From Strigamia acuminata (Eukaryota > Arthropoda > Chilopoda > Geophilomorpha > Linotaeniidae): 64,000 bases of DNA. The stretch spans positions 44,152,581-44,216,580 of the forward strand of contig OX442314.1 of NCBI GenBank assembly GCA_949358305.1. The letters are read 5' to 3'. The notes under the pieces were generated by a model that made no database searches, was not told the DNA's origin, and saw only the letters and a program-made list of their open reading frames with translations. Positions within the stretch are counted from its first letter, which is position 1, and every line of letters begins with the position of its first letter. Shown here one piece after another: positions 51,130-60,634 of this stretch. The position numbers were made by a program, and so were the translations under genes.

Positions 51130-53990
51130 GCAACAATATAGGGGCCCCCAAACAAAAAATACCGTTGGGCCCCCAAATAGTAAATTCTGGAGCCCGTGAG
51201 GCGTGATTTGATTGGGGGGGCCCCTAGGTATAAAAAAAAATTTATTTAAATTTGGATTTTGGGGCCCCAAAGATAAAAAACTGTTGGGCCCCCAAATATT
51301 AAATTGTATAGCCCGTGAGGCTTGATTCGATTAGGGGGCCCTTAGCTATAAAAAAGATTTGTTTAAATTTTGATTTTGGGGCCCCAAAAGAAAATTGACT
51401 TATATTTTGATTTCAGGGCCCCAAAAAGGAAATTGACTTAAATTTTGATTTTAGGGTCCCAAAAAGGAAATTGACTTAAATTTTAATTGGGGGCCCCTAT
51501 TTAAAAAAAGAGAATTGGTTTAAGTTTTTATTGGGGCCCCAAATATCAAACTCTGAGGCCCATGAGGCGTGATTTGGTTGGGGGGCCCCTACGTAGGAAA
51601 AAGAAATTGACTTAAATTTTGATTTTAGAGCCCCAAAAAGGAAATTGACTTGAATTATAATTTGCGCCCCAAAAAGAGAATTGACTTGTGGGGCCCTTAC
51701 GTAGGAAAAAGGATATTGACTTAAATTTTAATTTTAGGGCCCCAAAAAGGAAATTGACTTAAATTTTGATTTTAGGGCCCCAAAAAGGAAATTGACTTAA
51801 ATTTTAATTGGGGGCCCCTATTTAAAAAAAAAGAATTGGTTTAAGTTTTTATTGGGGCCCCAAATATCAAACTCTGAGGCCCATGAGGCGTGATTTGGTT
51901 GGGGGGCCCCTACGTAGGAAAAAGAAATTGACTTAAATTTTGATTTTAGAGCCCCAAAAAGGAAATTGACTTGAATTATAATTTGCGCCCCAAAAAGAGA
52001 ATTGACTTGTGGGGCCCTTACGTAGGAAAAAGGATATTGACTTAAATTTTAATTTTAGGACCCCAAAAAGAAAATTGACTTAAATTTTGATTTTAGGGCC
52101 CCAAAAAGGAAATTGACTTGAATTTTGATTTTAGGGCCCCAAAAAGGAAATTGATTTAAATTTTGATTTTAGGGCCCCAAAAAGGAAATTGACTTAAATT
52201 TTAATTGGGGGCCCCTATTTAAAAAAAGAGAATTGGTTTAAGTTTTTATTGGGGCCCCAAATATCAAACTCTGAGGCCCATGAGGCGTGATTTGGTTGGG
52301 GGGCCCCTACGTAGGAAAAAGAAATTGACTTAAATTTTGATTTTAGAGCCCCAAAAAGGAAATTGACTTGAATTATAATTTGCGCCCCAAAAAGAGAATT
52401 GACTTGTGGGGCCCTTACGTAGGAAAAAGGATATTGACTTAAATTTTAATTTTAGGGCTCCAAAAAGGAAATTGACTTAAATTTTGATTTTAGGGCCCCA
52501 AAAAGGAAATTGACTTAAATTTTAATTGGGGGCCCCTATTTAAAAAAAGAGAATTGGTTTAAGTTTTTATTGGGGCCCCAAATATCAAACTCTGAGGCCC
52601 ATGAGGCGTGATTTGGTTGGGGGGCCCCTACGTAGGAAAAATAAATTGACTTAAATTTTGATTTTAGAGCCCCAAAAAGGAAATTGATTTGAATTATAAT
52701 TTGCGCCCCAAAAAGAGAATTGACTTGTGGGGCCCTTACGTAGGAAAAAGGATATTGACTTAAATTTTAATTTTAGGGCCCCAAAAAGAAAATTGACTTA
52801 AATTTTGATTTTAGGGCCCCAAAAAGGAAATTGACTTGAATTTTGATTTTAGGGCCCCAAAAAGGAAATTGATTTAAATTTTGATTTTAGGGCCCCAAAA
52901 ACGAAATTGACTTAAATTTTGATTTTGGGGCCCCAACAAGAAAATTGACTTAAATTTTAATTGGGGGGCCCTACCTAAAAAAAGAAAATTGGCTTGAATT
53001 TTTATTGGGGCCCCAAATATCAAACTCTGAGGCCCATGAGGCGTGATTTGGTTGGGGGCCCCTACGTAGGAAAAAGAAATTTACTTAAATTTTGATTTTA
53101 GGGCCCCAAAAAGGAAATTGACTTAAATTTTGATTTTAGGGCCCCAAAAACGAAATTGACTTAAATTTTGATTTTGGGGCCCCAACAAGAAAATTGACTT
53201 AAGTTTTTATTTTGGGGCCCCAAAAAGAAAATTGACTTAAATTTTAATTGGGGGCCCTATTTAAAAAAAGAGAATTGGCTTAAGTTTTTATTGGGGCCCC
53301 AAATATCAAACTCTGAGGCCCTTGAGGCGTGATTTGGTTGGGGAACCCCTACGTAGGAAAAAGAAATTGACTTAAATTTTGATTTTAGGGCCCCAAAAAG
53401 GAAATTGACTTGAATTTTGATTTTAGGGCCTCAAAAAAGAAATTGACTTAAATTTTGATTTTAGGGCCCCAAAAACGAAATTGACTTAAATTTTGATTTT
53501 GGGGCCCCAACAAGAAAATTGACTTAAGTTTTAATTGGGCGTCCTACCTAAAAAAAAGAGAATTGGCTTGAATTTTGATTGGGGCCCCAAATATCAAACT
53601 CTGAGGCCCATGAGGCGTGATTTGGTTGGGGGCCCCTACATAGGAATAAGGAAATTGCCTTAAATTTTGATTTTAGGGCCCCAAAAAGGAAATTGCCTTA
53701 AATTTTGATTTTCGGGCCCCAAAAACGAAATTGACTTAAATTATAATTGGGTGCCCCAAAAAGAAAATTGACTCGTGGGGCCCCGACCTAAAAAAAAGAG
53801 AATTAACTTAAATCTCGATTGGGGCCCCAAATAGAAAATTTACTTAAATTTTAATTGAGGGCCCCTACCTAAAAAAAAATTGACTTAAATTTTGATTGTG
53901 GGGCCCCAAAAAGAGAATTGACTTAATTTTGATTGGGGCCCCCAGAGGCGTGTCTAGATTAGGGGGCCCCTACCTAGGACGGGGCAATCG
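51130..53990. repeat. GGGGCCCC minisatellite with higher-order structure (about 2.9 kb)
   Basis: The basic unit is about 38-42 bp: GGGGCCCCAAAAAGGAAATT followed by GACTTAAATTTTGATTTTA. Each unit carries the palindrome GGGGCCCC or a one-base variant. A longer composite of about 320-400 bp, starting GCCCCTATTTAAAAAAA, recurs at about 51491, 51807, 52209 and 52531. Within each composite a variant GAGGCCCATGAGGCGTGATT appears once. The right edge degenerates into AIMP3 upstream sequence. Confidence 0.95.
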
Positions 53991-54999
53991 ACTTACATTT
54001 AAATTTCGGAGGCCCGGATCGAAATTCCAAAGCAAATCCTCAGACTCCCCCCCCGTCGTTTATTTAACCTCTCTGCACCGGTCTGCGACTAACCCACCAG
54101 CACGCAGCACCCATTGATCACCTCCACGTTTATTTATAGACCCCGCTCGCTTCTTCCCTCCTCAATGAATCTCTTCTTTATCGACTGCAATTTCCAGGCA
54201 TCGACCGTTTATAACCGTTCGACGGGGACCAACACGAAATGCTGACCGTCGCCATGACGACCACATCAGCCACCCACGCACAACTCCCCACGGTTCGCTT
54301 CGCCTGCCAACATGGCGCCCGACACATTGATCGACCGGCGCCATTTTGGGATGCTGGCGCTTGGCTTCGCTCACCACACCCATTCATCTTTCATTATACA
54401 CTTCCGGAATCCCCCATTTTACCCTTTCCGATCACCCCGATCACCTGCATCGCCGCCATTACAACTCGCGACAACAAAACACCCGAAAAATGCCCGAAAA
54501 TCGTCGAAAAAATCGAAAAAATTCGTTTTTCGACCGAAAAAAAATTTTTTTTTGCACTAAAAATATGGAAAATACACTCGGGGACCCCCGTGGGGGTCGG
54601 GAAGCTCACCTGAGTTATTGTTTGGCTCAATTTTGACGTTTACGCGAACGCCGAAAACTACCGGTGTATTGCTGAGAAGCCCTCATTGGTTCGATTGATC
54701 TTTTGGTCGTCTAAATATCCATCGCGGGGGGTTGGGATCGGTCAGGAGGCCAAGCCACGAGGCCTGGCCACACTTTTACACCATCTTACACCCCTCGAAG
54801 ACGTTCATCCGAGCGCGATCCTCTTCGGAAGAGCCAAAGCGATGCGTATTCAATGATGGCAACCCCAATAAAACATTTGCGCGCGCCGCCCAGAGAGGAC
54901 CCGGTGTATCCAGTCTCGGCGAATCGCGCGCATCGAAACAAAAGTTGTTATTTGTGTTTGTTAATTCTCTCGCGAGGTGGCGCTTCTGGGCTAAGGGTC
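53991..54999. other. CG-richer region upstream of AIMP3
   Basis: No gene called. There are CCAACATGGCGCC and GCGCCATTTTGGG motifs near 54306-54355 of the YY1-like (GCCAT) type. An open frame from 54239 to 54613 has no recognisable content. It probably includes promoter elements for AIMP3. Confidence 0.35.
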
Positions 55000-55046
55000 A
55001 CACGGCTCCTCGTGTTGAGTGAGTCGGCTAACACAAGGAGCCGTGT
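55000..55046 (+). promoter_or_regulatory. Long hairpin just upstream of the AIMP3 start codon
   Basis: The arms ACACGGCTCCTCGTGTT (55000-55016) and AACACAAGGAGCCGTGT (55030-55046) pair at 16 of 17 positions, the remaining one being a C-A mismatch, around a 13-nt loop. The hairpin ends 33 nt before the ATG, so in the mRNA it would sit in the 5' UTR if transcription starts upstream. Confidence 0.7.
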
Positions 55047-55079
55047 TGCGGGTATCGGCTCGCATTCAAAACATCAAAG

Positions 55080-56403
55080 ATGGCGGCGGCCGCGAGTAAG
55101 GGCGACGATCCCGACGATCATAAGCACAGATTCCAGTGGTTTTGCGAGCAGATGAGGAAACGTAGCGACAATACAGACGACAATAGGCTTAAACTGTCGG
55201 TTCCGGAGGTTTTTATGACGTTTTAAATATTTAATCGGGCGAAAATGTGTTAGAATTTTTTTTTTTTTTTTGTGCAGACTACGGCCATGGGATCGTCGAC
55301 GGTTCATTACATTGCGCGAATGTGCGGTGTTTCGATCGAGGAGCGCGCGGTGCTTCAGCAGTGGATGGAATACGTGTCGAATCACATCGACCGGTCGAGC
55401 GGCAAACCGGAAACGATTAAAATCCTGCGGGTAACGAGAGAGAAGTTAATTTTTCGTTAAAAATTCGAATTTTTATTAATTATTCGTTAAAAATTTGATT
55501 TTTTATTAATTATTCGTTAAAAATTCGATTTTTTATTTATTTTTCGTTAACAATTCGATTTTTTATTAATTTTTTGATAAAAATTCGAATTTTCATTAAT
55601 TATTCGTTAAAAATTTGATTTTTTATTTATTTTTCGTTAAAAATTTAATCTTTTATTTATTTTTCGTTAAAAATTCGATTTTTCATTAATTTTTCGTTAA
55701 AAATTCGATTTTTCATTAATTTTTCGTTAAAAATTCGATTTTTTTTATTAATTTTTCGTTAAAGATTAATTTTTTTTTATTAATTTTACGTTACAAATTC
55801 GATTTTTCATTAATTTTTTGTTACAAATTCGATTTTTCATTAATTCTTCATTAATTTTTTGTTAAAAATTCGATTTTTCATTAATTTTTCATTAATTTTT
55901 TGTTAAAAATTCGATTTTTTATTAATTTTTTGTTAAAAATTCGATTTTTCAATATTTTTTCGTTAAAAATTCCATTTTTCATTAATTTTTTGTTGAAAAT
56001 TCGATTTTTTATTAATTTTTCGTTGAAAATTCCAGTTTTTATTAATTTTTTTGCAGAAAATCGACTCGCATTTGTCGTCCCGGTCGTTTTTAAACGGAAA
56101 TAGCATCTCCCTGGCCGACCTGTACGTCTATGCGAGTCTCAATTCGATCCTCGTACGTTAAAGACACAAAAAATATTTTTGAAAAATCATTAAAAAAAAA
56201 AAATTTACAGCAACAACTGACGTTCCAGGAGAAAGAAGCCATCGAACACGTGTCCAGATGGTGCCGCAACGTGAGGAATCGCGTGAAACGATTAAACATC
56301 GATAATTAATTCGATTTTGAATCTTTTTCAGATACAAAACTTGGTAGAAAATCCCATCTGGGCGCCCCGCATAATATTCAGTCGCAATCCGTTGTATAAA
56401 TAA
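55080..56403 (+). CDS. AIMP3: AIMP3 / eEF1E1 (multisynthetase complex auxiliary component p18), 5 exons, 169 aa
   Basis: A GST-C-like scaffold protein of the multi-aminoacyl-tRNA synthetase complex, in vertebrates also linked to eEF1 and the DNA-damage response. Exons are 55080-55208, 55278-55430, 56057-56152, 56211-56270 and 56332-56403. All are phase 0 and total 510 nt, close to the usual length of about 170-175 aa. Family features seen are MGSSTVHYIARM, the helix EERAVLQQWMEYV, the SLADLYVYASLNSIL motif, LTFQEKEAIEHVSRWCRNIQ and a final RIIFSRNPLYK. The first donor (GAG|GTTTTT) is weak, and the N-terminus is less family-like, so exon 1 is the least certain. The ATG context AAAGATGGCGGCG is good, with an in-frame stop upstream. 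AATAAA lies at 56415-56420. Intron 2 is full of a minisatellite. Confidence 0.9.
55440..56050. repeat. 30-31-bp minisatellite in AIMP3 intron 2
   Basis: About 18-20 imperfect units of TTAATTTTTCGTTAAAAATTCGATTTTTCA fill nearly the whole intron. Confidence 0.93.
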
Positions 56404-56464
56404 TATTTGTCAGAAATAAACAAAAACTGCGGTTCTTTCGCATCTAGTCAGATGTGCACACGAA

Positions 56465-57395
56465 AATAGTACCGGTTTTTAATGCTTTTTAATGCTTTTT
56501 AATACTTTTTAATACTTTTTAGCCATTTTTATTCATTTATGGTCGGTTTTTAATGCTTTATATTTTGACGATTTTCACCGATTTTTATTGTTTTTTGACG
56601 ATATAAAGCGATTTTTTTATCGATTTTTCACCGGTTTTTAATCGTTTTTCACATATTTTTACTTGATTTTTAATGCTTTTTGACGATTTTCACCGATTTT
56701 TACTGACTTTTCACCGATTTTTATTCTTTTTTGACGATTTTCACGATTTTAATTGATTTTAATTCATGTTTTTTGACGACTTTCACACATTTTTAATCGG
56801 TTTTGAATGTTTTTGACAATTTTGACATTTTTAATCGGTTTTGAATGCTTTTTCACATATTTTTAATCGGTTTTAAATGTTTTTTTTTCCACAATTTTCA
56901 CATATTTTTAACGATTTTGAATATTTTTAAACAATTTTGACATTTTTAATCGCTTTTGAATGCTTTTTGACAATTTCGACACATTTTTAATCGGTTTTAA
57001 ATGTTTTTTTTTCACAATTTTCACATATTTTTAACGATTTTGAATATTTTTAAACAATTTTGACATTTTTAATCGCTTTTGAATGCTTTTTGACAATTTC
57101 GACACATTTTTAATCGGTTTTAAATGTTTTTTTTTTGACAATTTTGACAATTTTCACATTTTTCTAATCAGTTTCAAATCTTTTTTGACAATTTTAATCG
57201 CTATTGAATCTTTTTTGACAATTTTAATCGCCATTCAATCTTTTTTGACAATCTTCACACACTTTTAATCGCTTTCGAATCTTTTTTCACAATTTTCACA
57301 CATTTCTAATCAACAATTTTCACATATTTTTAATCGCTTCTAAATATTTTTTCTCCACACATTTCTAATCACTTTCGAATCTTTTTTCACTTTTT
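56465..57395. repeat. AT-rich minisatellite array, left of the pogo-like gene
   Basis: Units such as TTTTTAATCGCTTTTGAATG, CTTTTTGACAATTTCGACAC and TTTTTTGACAATTTTAATCG. Parts are the exact reverse complement of units at 59500-60300, for example GACAATTTTAATCGCTATTG against CAATAGCGATTAAAATTGTC. Confidence 0.9.
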
Positions 57396-57574
57396 TTATT
57401 CATTTACATACACACTATAGCATTTGTATAACCCCAATGTTCCACATCCGAACACCCACCTTACACAAACACCCACGTCCCCAATCACTTCACACAATCG
57501 AGGCTCCACCGCACACAACCTCCATCTACACCCACAACAAAATATACACAACACAACACACATCCAACAACCCA

Positions 57575-58918
57575 TCAAACCCCCTCACACATCTCCATCT
57601 TAACCACACAATTATCCACATCCAAATCCTCATCCTCACTCCCACTCCCATCATCCATCAACCCCCCCTTTCCTTCCTCCTCCCCCACCCCCAAAACACA
57701 ACCCACCGCCCCCCCAAACCCAAAACCCCCTTCCCCGCCCCCAACCTTCTCCTGCAACCCCCCATTACTCATCGCCAGCACTTCCCTCCCTTCCTCGTAC
57801 GCCTCGCACTTCCGGAAACACTGAATCTCGTCGTCCTCGCTCCCGTCCACGGCCACCGTCACCCCGCACTTCCGGATCGAATCCGCCACAAAAGTGACCG
57901 GAAACTCGTCCCACGCCTCCACGATCCACTGCACCACCACCCCCCGCGTCGGCGCACCCACAATCCCTTGCAAAACGCTCATCGAATGCAAATCCTTCAG
58001 TTTCTTCTTGAACCGCTCGTTCCAGAACACTTCCGGCGCGTGCACGTGCTTGGTGCACCCCCCCGGCACGATCGCCAAGTCCACGTTGCACCCGACCGCC
58101 TCCTGGACAGTTTCGTGGCTCACGTGGTAGCCGTAAGAGTCCCACACGAGCAGCCGCTTGTCGCCACTAGCGCCCACCACGCGGCGCAGCCAGCCGATCA
58201 TGCAGGCGACGTTCATGCAGTTGTTTTGGTTCTGGGTGGTCACGGCGCCGTTCGCGACTGTCTCCACGTTCGCCTCGGCTTCCGTAGTTGTCCCGAAGAC
58301 CACGTAGGGCGTGAGTTTCGTGCCGTCGCCTTTGGCCGCCAAACAGACGGTGAAACGCGCGTCGCCGAGCGTGCAGGTCACTTCGTCCATGACGATTATG
58401 TTGGCTGCGCCGTAGTTGTTCTTGAGGATCATCTGGCGCATGTTGATGACGTGCTGGACGAGTTTGAATACGATTTTGGCGGGGTCCTTGTGGGATTCCG
58501 TAGTTTTCGTGCGGACGAAGCCGTTGCGCTCGAGGAAGCGCTGCAGCCAGCCGCGGCTGGCGGTGAACTTCGGGCCGGCGGGGCCCTCGAGTTCGTGGTG
58601 GAGGCGCTGCGCCTCCTGCTGGATGATCTTGCGGGAGACGTGGATTTTGTTGGCGCGGTTCTCGCGCACCCAGGCGGCGAGGAGTTGCTCCATGCGCTCG
58701 CAGAAGACGTGGCGGCCGCCGCCTTTGAGGCGTTTGCGCTCGACGTGTTGCTGGGAGAGCTCGAGGAGTTTGTTCTTCTGGCGGCGCCAGTCGCGGATGC
58801 GTTTGGAGTCGACGTTGTATTTGCGGGCGGCGCCTTCACTCGAGTTTTGGAGGGCGAATTCGACGGCTTCGAGCTTGAAGGCGACGGTGAAGGATCGTTT
58901 CTTACCGGAGATCGACAT
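57575..58918 (-). CDS. Pogo-type transposase-like protein, 447 aa, candidate domesticated gene
   Basis: A DNA-binding protein derived from, or acting as, a pogo/Tigger-class transposase. Residues 6-50 are a Brinker/pogo-type helix-turn-helix (KRSFTVAFKLEAVEFA, AARKYNVDSKRIRDWRRQK). About 68-135 is a CENP-B-like HTH (FTASRGWLQRFLERNGF). About 150-340 is a DDE_1-type core with D178 (IIVMDEVTCTL) and D260 (LLVWDSYGYHV). At the third catalytic position, exactly 35 residues after D260, there is E296 (HAPEV) where the family has D (QPLDV). The C-terminal tail is Gly/Glu/Asp-rich. It is a single exon with strongly GC-rich codons, unlike its AT-rich surroundings. No nearby terminal inverted repeat pair with TA duplication was confirmed. 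It may be a host gene or a recent single insertion. Confidence 0.82.
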   Translation of the reverse strand: MSISGKKRSFTVAFKLEAVEFALQNSSEGAARKYNVDSKRIRDWRRQKNKLLELSQQHVERKRLKGGGRHVFCERMEQLLAAWVRENRANKIHVSRKIIQQEAQRLHHELEGPAGPKFTASRGWLQRFLERNGFVRTKTTESHKDPAKIVFKLVQHVINMRQMILKNNYGAANIIVMDEVTCTLGDARFTVCLAAKGDGTKLTPYVVFGTTTEAEANVETVANGAVTTQNQNNCMNVACMIGWLRRVVGASGDKRLLVWDSYGYHVSHETVQEAVGCNVDLAIVPGGCTKHVHAPEVFWNERFKKKLKDLHSMSVLQGIVGAPTRGVVVQWIVEAWDEFPVTFVADSIRKCGVTVAVDGSEDDEIQCFRKCEAYEEGREVLAMSNGGLQEKVGGGEGGFGFGGAVGCVLGVGEEEGKGGLMDDGSGSEDEDLDVDNCVVKMEMCEGV

Positions 58919-59500
58919 CGTTTTGGTCGGGGTTGGTTAGAGTTGGGTCGGCGGAGAGTTTGAGATCATTTGGAGGCTTGGAAATGATGGCCGCGCGGCT
59001 TGTAATTAGAATAGAGGCTACGGAGGCAGGCGTTTATTTGGCATTTGTGACGTAGGGGGGTTTGTGATTGGTTGAAAATGTGTTGGTGGGTTTTTTGTTT
59101 TTGTTTTTGTTTATTTTGTTTATTTTTATTTAGTGTTTTAAAATGGAATTAAAAATTTTGGTTTGATTTGTTTGGTGTTTTGGTTGAGTTTTGTTTTGGA
59201 TTCGAGCTCCGCACCAACGGTTTATCGGGGCTGGCCATACGCATGCGCGGAGAGAGGATAGGCTTGTTAGGACTTCTGCTTCGAGTGAATTTTGATGATT
59301 TTTTATTTATTTTGGTTTTTATTTTGTAGTTTTGGTGGGACGGGGACAAAATTGTTCGTTACCAATTGAAATACGAGTATTTGTTTGTTTTAATGATTCT
59401 TCCTGCAGCTGAACATATACATATGGAGTATTTTTTATTTATTTATTTATTTTTTACGTATTTCTTTGAAGTTTTATATTTTTTCATCAAGTTTATTAAG
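58919..59500. other. Upstream region of the pogo-like gene
   Basis: Presumed minus-strand promoter and leader; no gene called. GC content falls sharply after about 59030. Confidence 0.35.
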
Positions 59501-59504
59501 AAAT

Positions 59505-60300
59505 TGTCAAAAAAGATTCAATAGCGATTAAAATTGTCAAAAAAGATTCAATAGCGATTAAAATTGTCAAAAAAGATTCAATAGCGATTAAAATTGTCAA
59601 AAAAAGATTCAATAGCGATTAAAATTGTCAAAATTGTCAAAAACATTCAAAACCGATTAAAAATGTGTGAAAGTCGTCAAAAAACATGAATTAAAATCAA
59701 TTAAAAACGTGAAAATCGTCAAAAAAGAATAAAAATCGGTGAAAAGTCGGTAAAAATCGTCAAAAAGCATTAAAAATCAATGAAAAATATGTGAAAAACG
59801 TCAAAAAGCATTAAATATCGATTAAAAACCGATAAAAATCGGTAAAAAATCGATAAAAAAAATCGCTTTATATCGTCAAAAAGCATTAAAAATCAATGAA
59901 AAATATGTGAAAAACGTCAAAAAGCATTAAATATCGATTAAAAATCGGTGAAAAATCGATAAAAAAATCGCTTTATATCGTCAAAAAGCATTAAAAATCA
60001 ATGAAAAAAATGTGAAAAACGTCAAAAAGCATTAAATATCGATTAAAAATCGGCGAAAAATCGATAAAAAAATCGCTTTATATCGTCAAAAAGCATTAAA
60101 AATAAATAAAAAATATGTGAAAAACGTCATAAAGCATTAAATATCGATTAAAAATCGGCGAAAAATCGATAAAAAAATCGCTTTATATCGTCAAAAAGCA
60201 TTAAAAATAAATGAAAAATATGTGAAAAACGTCATAAAGCATTAAATATCGATTAAAACCGATATAAATCGATGAAAAAATCGATAAAAAAAATCGCTTA
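59505..60300. repeat. AT-rich minisatellite arrays, right of the pogo-like gene
   Basis: Four 30-bp units AAAATTGTCAAAAAAGATTC AATAGCGATT (59515-59640) are followed by about five units of about 108 bp. Each of these contains CGTCAAAAAGCATTAAAAAT, GTGAAAAACGTC and ATCGATAAAAAAATCGCTTT. The orientation is inverse to the array at 56465-57395. Confidence 0.93.
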
Positions 60301-60361
60301 ACCGCTGTTTGTATAACCGAAAGTTCGTATAACTGGTGTTCCGATATACCGAAGCTCTACT
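60298..60361 (-). repeat. Pogo/Tigger-like terminal repeat
   Basis: On the minus strand it reads CAGTAGAGCTTCGGTATATC, then GGAACACCAGTTATACGAAC and TTTCGGTTATACAAACAG. It starts with CAGTAGAG next to TA, like pogo/Tigger termini. It directly adjoins the right-hand array. The partner end on the left was not found. Confidence 0.55.
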
Positions 60362-60634
60362 GTATTCAGTTTCCAAAGTATTCTTATTTTCTTCTTAAAA
60401 ACAACTACTTGTAAGCATCAGTGACCAACGGTCACGGATGCCCAAATTTCATTGCTGAAATTATTTATAAAATAAATTAAACGCAAATTTCACAAAAGAT
60501 TTATTGATTTATTGTTCCCCAACACATCTTTTCAATATTTTCTAATATTTTTAACAAACAAATTCATTTTACAATGAAAAACATTTCCGACTAAATATTT
60601 ATAAAAACGAGGATGAGTCGTAATGTCCGACCGG

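Noticed and set aside
51130-53990. CRISPR-like spacing of repeats
   Set aside because: Units and 'spacers' are both repeated, the context is an insect nuclear genome, and no cas genes are present; it is a minisatellite.
54239-54613. Plus-strand open frame of 124 codons upstream of AIMP3
   Set aside because: No family resemblance, low-complexity Lys/Phe end, and located in the likely promoter region.
57437-58963. 508-codon open frame on the plus strand opposite the pogo-like gene
   Set aside because: Composition is an antisense shadow of the GC-rich minus-strand gene. It has no recognisable domain, while the minus strand encodes HTH and DDE motifs.
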